From contig OX419335.1 in NCBI GenBank assembly GCA_948470475.1, positions 38,418,803 to 38,482,802 on the forward strand: DNA of 64,000 nt. The letters run 5' to 3'. Shown here piece after piece: positions 25,001-36,503 of the stretch; position 1 is the stretch's first letter, and each line of letters starts with the position of its first letter. The DNA comes from Galaxea fascicularis (lineage: Eukaryota; Cnidaria; Anthozoa; Scleractinia; Euphylliidae). The position numbers and the translations under genes are program-made. The notes under the pieces were generated by a model. The model saw nothing but the letters and a program-made list of their open reading frames with translations. It was not told the origin of the DNA and did not search any database.

Positions 25001-28000
25001 CTGTTACCCAGCATCAAATCTCTTGTCCTTGCATCTGCTGTTGTTTTTTCCCAACAAACTTAGGCCATGTCCACACTGATGCGTTTTTGTTTGAATGCGT
25101 TTTCGATCGGTGTAAAAACGAATTGATTGATCTGCGTCCACACTGATACGGATGCCGTAGCGTTTTCAATACGATTCACTTTCAACAGCGTTTTCAAAAG
25201 GATCCGTTTTCGATGAAAACGCCCAGCGTTTTCGAGCGTATCAGTGTGGACGGGAGGCCAAAACGCATACATATCAATGTGTTTTCAGACAAAAACGCAT
25301 CAGTGTGGACATGGCCTTAAAGGCCATCAAGAGCAGCACTTTAAAACTTTGCTCGCTCTCTTATGAGTTCAAGCGAGCGAAGTTTCCAATTATCTGCAAG
25401 CTGACTACGAAATTAAACATTCAGAATTTCGTGATGGCGGATTATTTTTGATGAATTGTGATATGTCTATTCAAGAACTATTGAGAGAAAAACTGAACAA
25501 CTGGACTTGACTGAAACTTTATCCGAAAACCAACCCACAAAACACTGATAACTAATGGCCTGATAACGACATAAAGCGTCAAGCATTGCTACGACTGCAG
25601 TTTACTTGGCCGCATCACCAACTTATTAGCTGTGGTGACCATGAGTCAGCAATAACAAATTTCCATCTAATACGAGTCTCCGCCATGACATGTTCTTTAT
25701 CATGAAAATACGGACTCCAAGTCTTCTGAATCATTGCAGTGATTGCTGTGACTCGGTATGACCAGCTATTTTACAAATAGATTCCAGCTTTCCCTGGGTT
25801 TCGAGTATTTTTATGTTTTAAGGAAAAAAAAAAAGAAGAAGACTGAGGATGTAATTAAGAAGCGCTCACGATATTGAAGATGTCGAACTGTTTTAATTTC
25901 GTTAGACGTGTTCGAGATGACAAGCCTTTTTCGTCTTCAATTGAACTTTCTTACAAGTGATACTAACGGTTGCAGTTCCCGTGGAGGATTCAGCCAGCGC
26001 CGAGAAACGGTTTTCCAATGCAGATTTGCATGGCACTTTAAACCTTTCCGTTCGCACTTGGATCTGTGTCTGATCGAAGTCTGCAGTATCCACAAGTGTA
26101 GTGTATAATTTATGATTCATTTCTGTAGACAACTGTAAACTCACGGGAACCGAACCTAAGTGAGTTCGTTTTGCCATTGTTGTAGCTCTCGTATTGTTTT
26201 GATTTTAAAAGGTGAACAAACGCAATGTTATTTAAAGACCTAGTAATTACACACATAAAAAAAAACAACTGTGCAGTAAATTTTCGCGAAGAAAATGCGA
26301 GGACAGTTTCTATTTATTTTCGAGGTTTGCGAAAGCAATTGACACTTACCCTTCATTGAAGATACCCAGTTATCTCAACCAGGTCTAGAACACTTGACTG
26401 CATGTTTCGAACCTCGATATCTGGTAACTTCATTCAATAACACAATTTACCCACCTACTCCCCTCCGCCTCATAAAAACCGTCTCTCCATCGTTTCCCGA
26501 TATTTTAACCTGAATATCAGGAGTACGTAAGAGGCGAAGAATCCAGCATTTCGATGTTGATCAAGCAAAAGGGCTTAAAAACGTTAACACATGCGACAAA
26601 ATTATATCGATATGACACTTTTGGTTTCATCATTATTACTACTGTTTACTGATCATACTTTCTTCTTGTCACAAAAGAGGCTTGAGTTCATTCACGGCTG
26701 ACTGAACAGCGACATTCGATTTGTCTCTTGGCGTGCAGAACTGATGACATGCGTGAAATTTATAAGCTGTGGAGTACATCGTAAATATCTCCGAGGGTTG
26801 CATAAGACCATACAAAACATTTCAGGAAGCAATTACAAGCTTGACTTGCATTTATGAAAACAGACAATATTGCATTTTGCCGCGGTTCTAGTGGCTGCGC
26901 CGAAAAGAATATCAGACAATAAACATTGATTTCAATTGTGTACATAACATATCCTCAGGAATAAATGGCCTTGTAGATTTTCATTTTAGCTTACGAATCG
27001 ATTAGTCACATGATGGCGCGGTTTGGCGCGAACTGACAACGAAGCTTAAGCCCGTTAAAAAATGCCACACTATACGGTTATTTCTTTAGTTTTGACGGTA
27101 TTTTACTTATTGTTAGGCTAAGTGCGACACACTCCGACTGAGAATACGGAAAAATAACTTACGTGTGTTAGCACGATGTTGTATTCGTTTTATTTCCTTG
27201 CTTTAAGTACAACTATATAAGGGTATCATTGAGTTTCGTACGCGTCTAGCCATTCAAGTGTATGCAAATGAGTGTAATTTTGTAAATGGTTCTGAGGCTC
27301 TTCTTCGATCCATGAATTCTCATTGGAAGAACGCCACTGATACTTTTACTTTTAATACCGATCTTAAGCTAAGAACTGACTTCGGTAACCAGTAAGGAAT
27401 ATCATGACATAATATTCTTGGTGTTTTGGATCTCGAGGAGCATTGTTTCAATTTTCAAGTGTTGCCGGGCACTCAAGTCTTTGAGTGCACCCCTATATTA
27501 CAAATACTTGATTGTTTCCCAAGGCAACCCTACATAACGGCAGCGCAAGCAAAGTTAATCGGCACCTTCAGATTTGAGTACGAGATCGAGAACGAGTATA
27601 AGATTATTATTTCAATCCAGTCACCTCCCCTGATCCTTACTTTTCCTTATTGCTTAATACCAGCAGATCAGGGGATTGTGGAAACAAGTGATCCTCCGAA
27701 GCACGCGAACAAGATTGAAAAAGTTGTACTTGTATTAAATCTCGTGCACGTACTCAAATCTGAGGTTCCCTATTGATCGCAGTTGAATTTCCATAGAGGA
27801 ATGTTTTCGTCAGCGAGTCCCGCAGTAGGTCAGCTAAATAAAATTGCAAGTCCTTTCTTCCCCAGTTATTCTTCAGCCCCAAAGCTTTAGATTCCAACTG
27901 AATTTCAAGTTAATTTACTTCCACACTGATAACAAATTCAACCGGGGACCTTAAGGGTTCAGTATGACTTCACTCACAGTTTTGAATTTCAAATCAGTCA

Positions 28001-29827
28001 CGTCTCTAGAACTCTCGCCCCTTCCTGTAGGAGACTCTAGAAACAAGATTGGTGTGCCAAGTGATCAGTATCTAAAGCATGCGATTCGATTTGAAAAGTC
28101 AGACTTATTCTCACTCTCTAAAGGACCTTGTTTTCTGGTAGGAGAGAGTTAAAGCTAGTTATCAAAATAACTATTGCCTCAAAGGGTATTCAAAGGATTT
28201 TGAAATGTCCTGTTTCGTTTAACTTCGAAACTGAAATTCATCAGTGAAATTTTTCCAAAGGACAAACTTTAAAAACAACTTCCCCACAGCAAGACAATTT
28301 CAAGCCGTTTATCTTCATCTCCTTTCCATTCAATGCAAAACTATCTTGTATCAAAAAATGGCAACAGGTCAGCTGATCAGACTTAAAATGCCTGACATAA
28401 GTCAATTTAACAAATCAGCACGGTGCAAGACGACGAAACCTAAGACTCGCGTGGCTTAGGGAACGTAAAAGCCACGGTGGACTTGAACAATATCGCCGTA
28501 GCTTAGCATGATCTTTGTAATAAACATTTGTTCTCGAACCGATAACGACGTCACGCACATAAGAAAACGTGGGTGAATGGAAGTCAGTCAATATGCCGTT
28601 CCACGCACATTACGATATTTACACTCAAGATCATTTGAATAACATATAAGTATTTATTAGTTTGAAAGCAAGGTTTAATTAGATTTTGAATTCATTTGCT
28701 TTGTGCGTGTTACGTTTTAAACTTTATTGAAAAAAAAAGAAGAAATAACGAGAGTGAAACTGAGTAAACAGTGAATTTTATCTTTCTTGTCCTTAGAAAG
28801 ATCACGTAGACCATCAAATCACAGATGATATATAGATACAATATTCAAAGTATCATGCTCTATGTTCATTGTTATTTGTAGCATGGATCTACTGACGAGT
28901 AAGAATATAAGACAATTTCTGCGCGAAAACTTCGGCTCGACAAGGCAAACAACAGACAAATGAACACTTGAGACAGTGTCAATTTCAAGATGTTGCTTTC
29001 AAGTAAAACGAAATTCACGCGCGTTTTGGGCTATAAAGTTATTTTTACCATGAATATTGTTGCCTTATCGAGGATCCTCCAAAGGCAACAAGCAACCCAG
29101 CGGATGGAAACTTAATCCACAGGCTTAATTCTGTCAGAGTAAAACATTTGTATAGGGTTTGCGAACAATTTCGACCACCTTGGCACTAAAGTTCATGAGG
29201 TTAACCCAAGCATGACGACAAAACTGCGAAGTGATTCGATCATACAGAGGGGCTCTAAAAAGTCGCGTCCACTTGTAAACAAAAGGTAAGAAATTATCGA
29301 CGCCGCCTTATACAATGACACCAATTGTTATTCCAGAGGAATGAATGCAAAGCAACCACAAACGATTCTTCTGATCACAAATACAGTGAATGAATAGTTG
29401 AATACAACCAACCAACACTTACTTGCCAAACCATCTCAGACAGTATGCATTTTAAACCATCTAAATTCCCTCGACTGAAGCTATCAACACTACAACAATT
29501 ACACATGCAAATCTTCTACTGTAAGAGACAGTACTGTAAATCAAATAGCACAGCAAGGCTAGACGCTCAATATTTCATTTTTGCATAGGTTCAGTGACGA
29601 GTATAAATTCAACTGCAGTCGCTACTTGAAAAACCGTGGAAAACTTACCGGTCAGTAAACGGTTCCTTGTGTTGGTCGAACCCTTGCAGCGTTCCCGGTG
29701 GACTGGAATATCGTTTAGTCTGTAGTGTCGGTCTTGGCAGATATTTCCCAAGGTTTATTGGATCTCCAACCACTTCAGAGCCCGGTCTTTCGGGAACAAA
29801 CATTTGTCGTCTTTTTGATCGATCCAT
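5796..29827 (-). CDS. GARNL3: GARNL3-like Rap-GAP / CNH domain protein (3' end not found)
   Basis: Predicted GTPase-activating protein for Rap-type small GTPases. Exons: 29649-29827, 21390-21459, 20919-21008, 20066-20156, 18971-19089, 18170-18234, 17251-17314, 16771-16797, 16191-16266, 15984-16082, 15340-15443, 13819-13924, 13498-13543, 13317-13423, 13126-13232, 11720-11821, 11339-11416, 9552-9615, 9421-9468, 7350-7445, 7105-7221, 5796-5959; total 2019 nt = 673 codons with all phases matching. Landmarks: HLENPEFQTRWYFKYFLGK, VPQYRAIVWRKT, GSVNFKFGVLYAKQGQ, KGWQKYRGGLDVK, then KRHIGNDIV (about residues 332-340), whose Asn is the catalytic Asn thumb of Rap GAPs, and VPIFGPPLP. A CNH domain starts near residue 511 (PWEPQCIFEDFP) and is cut at about residue 673. 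The family's remaining roughly 350 residues were not found in 1-5795. The ATG has an in-frame TAA 12 nt upstream, but it also directly follows an AG, so an upstream exon cannot be excluded. Confidence 0.9.
6603..7050. repeat. Dispersed repeat A, copy 1 (about 450 bp)
   Basis: Intronic repeat starting ATCATATGACC with CGTACGGCCC boxes. It ends in an inverted repeat (6908-7050) of CTTATTGACTGAG and CGGACGGGAAAATATTTGGC with their complements. A diverged copy in the same orientation occurs at 63497-63948. Confidence 0.8.
7966..8297. mobile_element. PIF/Harbinger-like MITE (332 bp)
   Basis: TIRs begin GGCCCCGTT and contain GGAGAAA. The element is flanked by TTA on both sides (7963-7965 and 8298-8300), matching the 3-bp TWA target duplication of the Harbinger superfamily. 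The interior has iterated TAGCCGGGTC / GGGTGACCC motifs. No coding capacity. Confidence 0.65.
8722..8750 (+). ncRNA. Hammerhead-like box
   Basis: CTGAAGA, a GACAG...CTGTC stem and GAAAC in hammerhead order. A possible 3-bp stem III (ACA/TGT) and a C at the cleavage position follow, but stem I pairing is not evident. Confidence 0.35.
9640..11225. mobile_element. Composite insertion with inverted ends carrying a LINE fragment
   Basis: Related sequences face each other at both ends: CGACCTTTCCTAGGTCATTT near 9661 against AATGACCTCAGAGAGGTCGA near 11173, and CACGATCCCATAATGCA near 9799 against its diverged complement near 11045. Between them lies a minus-strand LINE RT fragment. The block sits in one GARNL3-like intron (9616-11338). 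Confidence 0.5.
10109..11017 (-). pseudogene. Non-LTR retrotransposon RT fragment
   Basis: The minus-strand translation gives PQGSLLGPLLFNMYVNDL and, about 30 codons on, LYADDT, the two diagnostic RT blocks of Jockey/CR1-type LINEs. It is followed by the C-terminal region (YVMVRLYKAYVLPHLEYC, ending LWNALPPTVRESKDTVSFK). Frame changes near 10690 and 10200-10290 and the missing N-terminus make it a dead copy. Confidence 0.85.
12268..12500 (+). repeat. Polypyrimidine tandem repeat
   Basis: Iterated TTTCTCCCTCCTCCCTACT units of about 30 bp on the plus strand. The overlapping Pro/Ser/Phe-rich open frame is a by-product. Confidence 0.8.
13966..14044 (+). repeat. tRNA-like SINE head
   Basis: ATAGCCGAGTGGTTTAGGGC resembles a type II tRNA A box and GGTTCAAATCCC a B box. 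There is no acceptor-stem pairing, and an internal duplication (GGTCACCTCG twice) is present. Most likely a SINE fragment or decayed tRNA. Confidence 0.45.
14045..14281. mobile_element. TIR MITE, copy 1
   Basis: Ends in GGCCCGGTTGTTCGAAAGCC and its complement. The interior includes AATCCAGGATTAGGGTAAAC. A second copy in the opposite orientation is at 14895-15132. Confidence 0.75.
14287..14357. mobile_element. Palindromic mini-MITE (71 bp) with 9-bp TSD
   Basis: The whole element is a hairpin starting TAGTCTCCTTCGCAGCCGT. It is flanked by GGCCGAGGC at 14278-14286 and 14358-14366, an exact 9-bp target duplication. Same family as 47394-47480. Confidence 0.8.
14895..15132. mobile_element. TIR MITE, copy 2 (inverted)
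   Basis: Same family as 14045-14281: the shared interior (GATTAGGGGAAGTCAATCCT) is inverted, and the ends read CCGGTTGTTCGAAAGCCGAT and its complement. Confidence 0.75.
18003..18145. repeat. Dispersed repeat B
   Basis: Contains AAACAATAGAGCT and CGAATGAAATTAGAG. A diverged copy lies at about 36650-36800 in a laminin intron. Type unknown. Confidence 0.5.
18463..18609. mobile_element. MITE with GGATAGCGCTATCC ends
   Basis: Ends GGCCCCAGTTGTTCAAAGGC and complement, with subterminal GGATAGCGCTATCC palindromes and internal copies of TATCCAGTGGATAG. A lone fragment of the end (CTTGAACAACTGGGGCCC) also occurs near 37328. Confidence 0.75.
19530..19650 (-). repeat. tRNA-derived SINE-like fragment
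   Basis: On the minus strand TGTTAGCTCAGTTGGTAGA matches a tRNA A box and ATGGATTTGACTCC approximates a B box. There is no closed acceptor stem, so this is not a tRNA gene. Confidence 0.5.
21705..22000. mobile_element. G/C-rich TIR MITE, possible TA target site
   Basis: Ends GGGACCATTCATTCTTTATGG against the complement of CCATAAGAACTGAATGGTTCCC, with poly-G / poly-C tracts inside each end and TA on both flanks. Length about 296 bp. Non-coding, in GARNL3-like intron 1. Confidence 0.7.
22001..25059. other. Large GARNL3-like intron 1, central part
   Basis: I recognise no exon here. It contains an (AAT)n run near 23160 and short unsupported open frames (for example on both strands around 23572-23932). 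Confidence 0.4.
25063..25316. mobile_element. PIF/Harbinger-like MITE (254 bp)
   Basis: TIR GGCCATGTCCACACTGATGC at the left, with its complement at the right, flanked by TTA at 25060-25062 and 25317-25319. The interior is a series of GCGTTTTCGAT variants in inverted order. Confidence 0.75.
25317..29648. other. GARNL3-like intron 1, 5' part
   Basis: There are open frames at 25902-26177 (minus) and 27426-27776 (plus), but none has a recognisable domain or splice-consistent context. I saw nothing else. Confidence 0.35.
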
Positions 29828-30737
29828 CTGGAATCGTTAGTTCAGTCACCCGAAAGAAATAAAGTTGAATCTCGTCCCGGTTGTTTTGTCAAGAACCCCA
29901 CATGTTGACAAAATACGTCAATCGATACTCTTCTTTGTCCACACGTTATTGTCACTGAGGATAAAGCAGGAATAATTTTAACCTTCAAACGATTAATTCG
30001 TGGATTAACGACACTTAATGCTCACAGATTTCATGTCGCGGCTCTAATGACTCACTGAGGGTTCCACCTTCCGTAAAGGTTTTGGAGACTGAAAATTATG
30101 TTAAATTCATCGTTGCGACAGCCGGTTTTCGACGTCGATTCAGGTTAAATTATTATAAAAAGTAAAGAATCGCCTGAATGGCATAAATTCGCAGCTACTT
30201 ATCAAATGTCCTTGCGACGTCGCAAATGTTAATGGTTCAATCGTATGATAACGCCAACGCGAAAGATTACAAACTTTAACTCGCCATCTGTCGTGCCCCC
30301 GGGTTCTTTCCAAGTTGAATATAATTAGGTTTCTTTAGAAACAACAGAAACCACTTTATTTGCTGTGTTTTGGTGCCCAACCGGAAATGTGTTGCCATTG
30401 GTTGGCCGATTGTGCGTGTCAACCAATTTCCGTCTTGCCCGAACGTTTCGAAAGTGGCGGGCGCAGAGTGTTGTACGCGCGTAGGAGTTGCCCTGCGCAC
30501 GTGGGAGGGGTTTCGCTTTTTTATAATTCCTTCATGTATCTTTGTTAATAATTTGATAATTAATAATTTCTCATTTAGAGCCCCTATGATAACTAACAAA
30601 CACAATCACTATGAAAAATTTTAACTGGATTTTATTCACACATTTTAGATCATCCTACTTTTATTAAACTTATTTTAGATGCAGGTCCACATCAGCCTTT
30701 CGCTGCCATTTTATGTAACTCAACGTGCTTTACCAAA

Positions 30738-30764
30738 TAAATGTATGTATGTATGTATGTATGT
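30738..30764 (+). repeat. (ATGT)n tail of a probable LINE
   Basis: AAATAAATGTATGTATG at the end of a short non-coding stretch resembles the microsatellite 3' tails of CR1/L2-like elements. Confidence 0.55.
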
Positions 30765-32388
30765 TTTTTTTTCCTTTGTTTTTTTTAATGCATTATAAAC
30801 ACCTGATTTCTAGCACGAAATTAAGGTCATGACTAAACCTCCCACCGAAAAAGGATAAAGAACGGGAAAAAAAAAAGAGAGCTTAGGTAAAATCGTCACG
30901 TGCTTTTGCTTTGGTTCTAACCTGTGATCAGGTCTATTTTCGTTTCGATGGTAAACCTTTGCCGACATAAGAAGACATACGGGCGATTATACAATTGGGT
31001 CTGTCGCAGATCAGGCTTTGGTTCGTTTATTACTTCGGCTCTATTTTTTTATGCAGTGTTGGCATGTTACAGAGGAGGTTTCAGAGACGAAACACTGACC
31101 AAGATAGAAATGGGTGACAGCCATGACGCCGACGGCAAGGACCACATGTATAGAATCGTATATGCAGCCAAGCGGTCAGTGTTCAAAATCACTTAGTCGC
31201 CAGAAGACTGGTGTTCAACATGTAGACACTACATGATGTATTTCCTAGATCACATTTGTGACAACTTTTTGATCGAAAGAGTCCTGAATTTGACGCATCT
31301 TCCTGCTCCCTCCTGCGAAGTTTTTCCTGTAACAAGGAGACTGGGGAGAGGGGAAAAGAACGCGAGGTGGACAATGGGAAGGGGTAAGAGACGGAGACTC
31401 TGCCAGACAATGATACCGAGGTCCAGTCTTCCTCGGAAATCCGGCGCCATCTTGGACACATGAGGGAGCTTAAGCAAACAGGATGGCAACTGCAACGAGA
31501 ACGCCACAAAACAATAGGCTTAATGAATAAACTTTGCATGTGCGTTTTACAATTTTGCACAATTCTTTGCCGACCTCTTCAAAATGACCAAAATGAAAAA
31601 GAAATACTAAAAGTCGTTCTCGGTCAACTCGCCGAGATTTACTTTTACGTTTCAACTCAGTCTCAGACAAATTAGTATCGATGATCTTAATAACCCATAA
31701 ATTCATTGGAAAGAAACTATTTTAAAATACTTATTTTATTTGGAGGTTCAAGCTGTTACTTAACATAACTATGTACATCTCTTAGAGAGCTTTATAAGAA
31801 TCCGCCTGTTTAGATACATTAATTGTTAATGTTACTCGTAACCAAGAATCAGGAAAAGCGTGCGTTACGAGATTCTTTCGTTCAACAATTAGGTTACAAT
31901 TTTAAATCAGATGTATCCAGAGTGATTTTACAAAACCAACAAAACAAAATCTAACTATCGCTTGGTAGTCACAATTTAACACAGGAAAACAATGTAACTA
32001 GGGACTGAAAGTCGCTGGTTGTTTTTAAACATTCCAATGCACAGTGTTGTAAAATCACTCATAAATTTAATTTGATATTTTCGCCTAGCATAATTTCCAC
32101 CATTAATCATCTATTGTACACAATAAATAATTCCAAAAGGCTCTTCGAGAAACTTGTTTTTAAAACATTTGCTATGTAGATTTGCAGATTCAACAACTGA
32201 TTCGACCGCCCACAACGCAACCCTTTCTTGGAAAATGTCAGAGTGGTTTTGCTTAACTAGTGAAATAGACGCATTTATTCCTTTGTATTCTTTTGTGCCT
32301 ATTTGACTACGATATACCTCTTACTAACCGAGTTCGAGGTCCGTACTCACTTTCGTGCTTGGTCCATAAATCAACGGGAAAGAAACGA

Positions 32389-32580
32389 GGATCCGTAACT
32401 TATAGTAGTGACCGAGAAAACGAGATAAGATAATTATTTATTATATCTCTGAGGTTAATTGGGCTCGCGGGAAAGGAAACTTTCAAAATTTAGCGTGCCG
32501 TTCAGTAAAATACGGCCCGCAAACTTCACCAATCACAGCGCGCATATTGAGAGATATAATAATACGCAATATTATATGTC
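32389..32580. repeat. Dispersed repeat C, copy 1
   Basis: Shares GAGGTTAAT..GGGCTCGCGGGAAAGGAAA and AATCACAGCGCGC with a copy at about 59590-59730 in the upstream laminin gene. Type unknown. Confidence 0.5.
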
Positions 32581-33691
32581 GTCTAATAAGTAGTAGTAAT
32601 TTTACCGAGTGGAGTACAATCAGGGAGTAATCGAGCGAGTAATTTCAAAGTCGCGCGCTCGTCCGATTTGAAATTACGAGCACGACTACTCTCTGAATTG
32701 TACGACACAAGGTCCAATTACTAATTAATTAACAAATTTGTTAAGAAGATTTTGAGAACCTCCTTTGAGTGCAAAAGTCAGTGGTACGTTCCAAGAATTT
32801 CACAAACAGAAGAAAAACATTATGGAGGAAGCCATTATAGTGCATGTAATTGACGCGCGAATGGAGTAGGTGTCCAATTACAAAAAGTTGTCACTCGATA
32901 CCTGTAATTGAACATCCACGTTATCGCCTGCCAATTACGCAACAAATAGACGCGCGCAGAACCAATCAGAACTGATAATTTTGTTATAGATACGATAAAA
33001 ATTGTTTCACGGGTTAAGTGAAACCACTCTACATCAAAACGATAGGCCGCTTTCATACCCTACTCGTGGTCCACGCACAGCGCAAAAGGAGCAAAACATT
33101 TTCCAACAGAAAAAATTTCAAACGTTGTAAAAGAATTAGTTCCACTGACGTTTCATCACTTTTTTTTTGTTTTTCTTTCAGAGCTATAAAATAGTCTTCG
33201 CGTGAGAGAAAAAAAGGGTTTTGTAGAAACCACAGTTGAGCAGTACTACAACAAAAGAAACTCCCAGCAAGAAATCAGATGACAAGGTCATTATTGCAGT
33301 AAGCAATGCTGAATAAGAAGAAAAACATCTATAAACGTAGCATTCTTGGATATAGCAATAACACTTCGCTATCAAATAAAACTTTCTGAACTTGGAGTTC
33401 AGGGCCAGGGTGTTCAAAGCTGCGAATGGGTTCAGTTTCGACCTTGTTTGAATTCTGTTACATCCTTTGTCCTAAAATTTTGAAGCTGAACAATGGAGAT
33501 GTTGCAACAGTCTTTGCTCCTATTCGAGAATAGGCTACAAATCAACCAGGCAAAACAACTAATTACCTATATCGCTAATTCGGCCTTTCCTACACGGCGT
33601 GTTGACTGTGTATTCGACCGCCTCACTTCATGGTTAACACACGCGATGTAATATTATATTTACTGTACAATTCCTAATATATTTAGTACTC

Positions 33692-36503
33692 TCACGATTC
33701 CAGGATCGCTCCTGACGATGGCTTCTCGCATGTGACTAATGGCAGTGACGTGTGAAGCTGTTTGAGTTCAGAGATTTCTTCCCTCTTTTCCATGACTTTT
33801 TCTCGATACTCCTCGACAAATTTCTGTTGCTCCTCCTTCGCTTGTTTGAGCTCTCTGATAATGTCTGTTACGTTTCTCTGTGTAAATCCAGCACGTATTC
33901 TCTCTATCTCGTTTTTTAGTTCAGCCAGCCTTGTGATGTTCACCCGCTGTAATCTGGACACCTCTTCCAACACGCGGTCTACCCTCGCTTTCAAGTTTCT
34001 TGCAGCAGCATCAGCTTTATCTGCCTCGTTCTTCTGTGAGTAAGCCTCTTGACGAGCATTGGAAGCTAACGCAGAATAGTTTTGTTTGCATGCGTTGACG
34101 AGACCGTGAGAAGACGAGTTGATAGAGGTGGCGTTTTGCTCGACCATCCTGAGGAAACCGGTTGAGTACTTGGACTGGGCTGCATCTTGGGAAAGCTTGC
34201 TTGCATCAGCATGAATAATCGACACACCCTACATAAAACAATACGAAAATGCACTTCAGAAAATGTAGAAGGGACCCTCTTCTTCACTATCTATCCTACG
34301 AATGTTGGTATCATAATCCACACTGCTATGTTTATCTCTGCTGTAAGTCACCGTTATTGCTGCCAAACTAACCAGCTCGATTTCAACTAAAAGTCCTCTT
34401 TCGACTCCGCAATTTAAAACTACGGGAAACTGAAGAGTGGTTACCTGATTGTCGAAAAGCACTGAAATAACAAAAAACAGGGCTATGGTATGAAACTACA
34501 ATCTTGGACAAAACTGTTGAGAAAATTGAGCTGCCAAGCCTCTTTATGTGATAACAGTAACAGGGTTCGTACACCTTTTTGGACCAAAAATTCAAGGACT
34601 TTTCAAGGCCCTTCAAGGACACATTTTTCCATTTTTCAAGGACTCCAAGAGGGGCAAAATCAAGCAAATATAATGCCACATCAGATGCTCAAAGTAGAGA
34701 GTGCGCCGATTTCGTCTCAGATACTTGTGAAGCTTTATTCGATAAAATTGGCAACAAATTTCAAGGATTTTCCAGCACCGACTGCAATTTTCAAGGACTT
34801 TTAAGGCCTTGAATTTTTATTTTGAAATTCAAGGACTGTTTCAAGGCGCGTGCGAACCCTGCAGTAACCACCGAGTTTCACCACCACTACCCTCTCAATT
34901 CAATGTTGTTTGTAGCTCCAAAACGTTTCCCTAAGCATTGCAGCTTCCTAACTTGTACATTGAATAGGGGGAGGGGGAAGGGGGCCACCTTTCTCAAGTA
35001 GTATTGTCCAAGATTGAAGCTTTTCCAAAGATTAACATTCGAAATAAATCAGACCAGCCAATACTTCCCACTTTGATGCCTTCTTGACAGTCGAAGAAAG
35101 TTGAGAATTACTACACACAAGCAGAAGTAGGTACAGAAAACAATAGTAAACTCTTTTGGTGTGGTAATGGAGGGGGACGTTTCAGAAACAAGCTTTCAAA
35201 AGTGATCTCATTTCAGTTAACTGTCTACAAAGCATTAGCTTACTTACTTGATTTTCATTATACGAAACATTCCATGCTTGTTTCGCCAGGTCCAGAGAAC
35301 GTGTTGCTGCCGCCATGGTAACATGGAGAGAAGCGTTGATTCCTCGGGCGAATTGAATTGCTCCCCAGCTAGTAACGTTGGCCTCAATGGCTCTCTGTAA
35401 CGAAAGTTCCGCGAACTCCTGAGCTTCTCTTGCCTTCGACTCGAAATTTCGCAGAATCTGGAGCATTTCTTGTGCGTCGGTGAAGGTCTTCCTTGCAATG
35501 TGAACCGCATCCAGAGCTTCTTGTCTGGCCCTGCGCGCTTCCTCTAGAATCGCCTGTCCTTCTCCTTGTACGTTGCTCACACGTGACATCAAAGCTTTTG
35601 CCTCCTTAACAGCAAGGTCAACTTGCAAGGTCAAATTGGAATAGACCTTGGTGAGATTCTGGGCCCGTGAAACCACGTCTCGAGCCCTCGCACTGGCATC
35701 TGTTACCGCTGCCTCAATCTGTTTAACAGTATTCGTATTGTTGGGCTCTAAAAGCATCACTTCTGACAAGGCTTCGTTCGCTCTTGCCAAAACTCGCGAG
35801 GCATTGAGGTTGAGCTGATAACTCGTGGAGTTCACCACTTCACCGAGCGCTCCTATAACATCGACGCGCATTCTCAACGTCGCAAGGAAGGTCTTGAGGT
35901 TATTCTGCTCAAACACAGCTATGTCTGTCATAAACTGAGCCTCGGTCATACGGGATTCCGCGGTGTCTACTTTGCCTTTAATCTCAAATGCAGTGTCGTT
36001 GTGTCGAGTGGCTGCTGCTGTGAAGTTGCTCGCCAGCCCGCTAAATCGCTGCGCTAACTGACTAAGGTACTCGACGAGGGCCTCAGCCTCGCGAACGGAG
36101 GGATCAACCGACATATTCAACACATTATGACTACGATACATCGCATCACGGATCAGCCCAATCAGGTGTTCCGTACTACTTCTGTCTGCTAGAACTGAGG
36201 TCAAGTTGGACGACAGTTCGTTCATACTGGGAGCCACCTCTTGCAATAGGACGTGTTCAAGGTTATTCAAGGTCTGGTTAAGATCCTTTATTTGCCTGGT
36301 GAGATTCTTCTCGATGTTCCGAGCCTCTTCTGCTCCAGATACCAAGGTACTGACGCTGTTTTCAGATTGCGAGAGTCTCTCGGCGAATGAGGAGTCACCA
36401 ATATCACCATTTCGGAGGCGGTCGATCATGTTTTCTAGGGCAGATGCACTGGCTCGAAGCTTTTGAACTTCCACATAGACCAGGCGGTAGCATTCAGGAC
36501 AGT
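33692..36503 (-). other. Laminin coiled-coil exons and C-terminus, downstream paralog
   Basis: Two exons (35248-36503 and 33692-34228) give about 597 residues of heptad-rich, Asn-glycosylation-rich helix. They start with CPECY, where the paired Cys normally make interchain disulfides at the top of the laminin coiled coil. The chain ends [19 protein letters not shown]. The near-terminal Cys corresponds to the gamma Cys that bridges to a beta chain. Confidence 0.9.

Larger units (their letters stand above)
29828..33691. other. Intergenic region between GARNL3-like 5' end and laminin 3' end
   Basis: No convincing gene. It holds a probable retroelement 3' terminus ending in (ATGT)n at about 30738-30764, hairpin-rich stretches at about 32600-32710 (AGTAATTTCAAAGTCG against its complement), and a repeat copy at 32389-32580. 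Promoter elements for the GARNL3-like gene should lie just right of 29827, but I cannot point to a specific motif. Confidence 0.45.

Noticed and set aside
25902..26177. Small gene on the minus strand
   Set aside because: Open for 91 codons, but no recognised domain and no splice partners; it lies within an intron of the same-strand GARNL3-like gene.
31189..31706. Gene in the intergenic stretch right of the GARNL3-like 5' end
   Set aside because: Several overlapping frames on both strands of similar length and no recognisable protein features.
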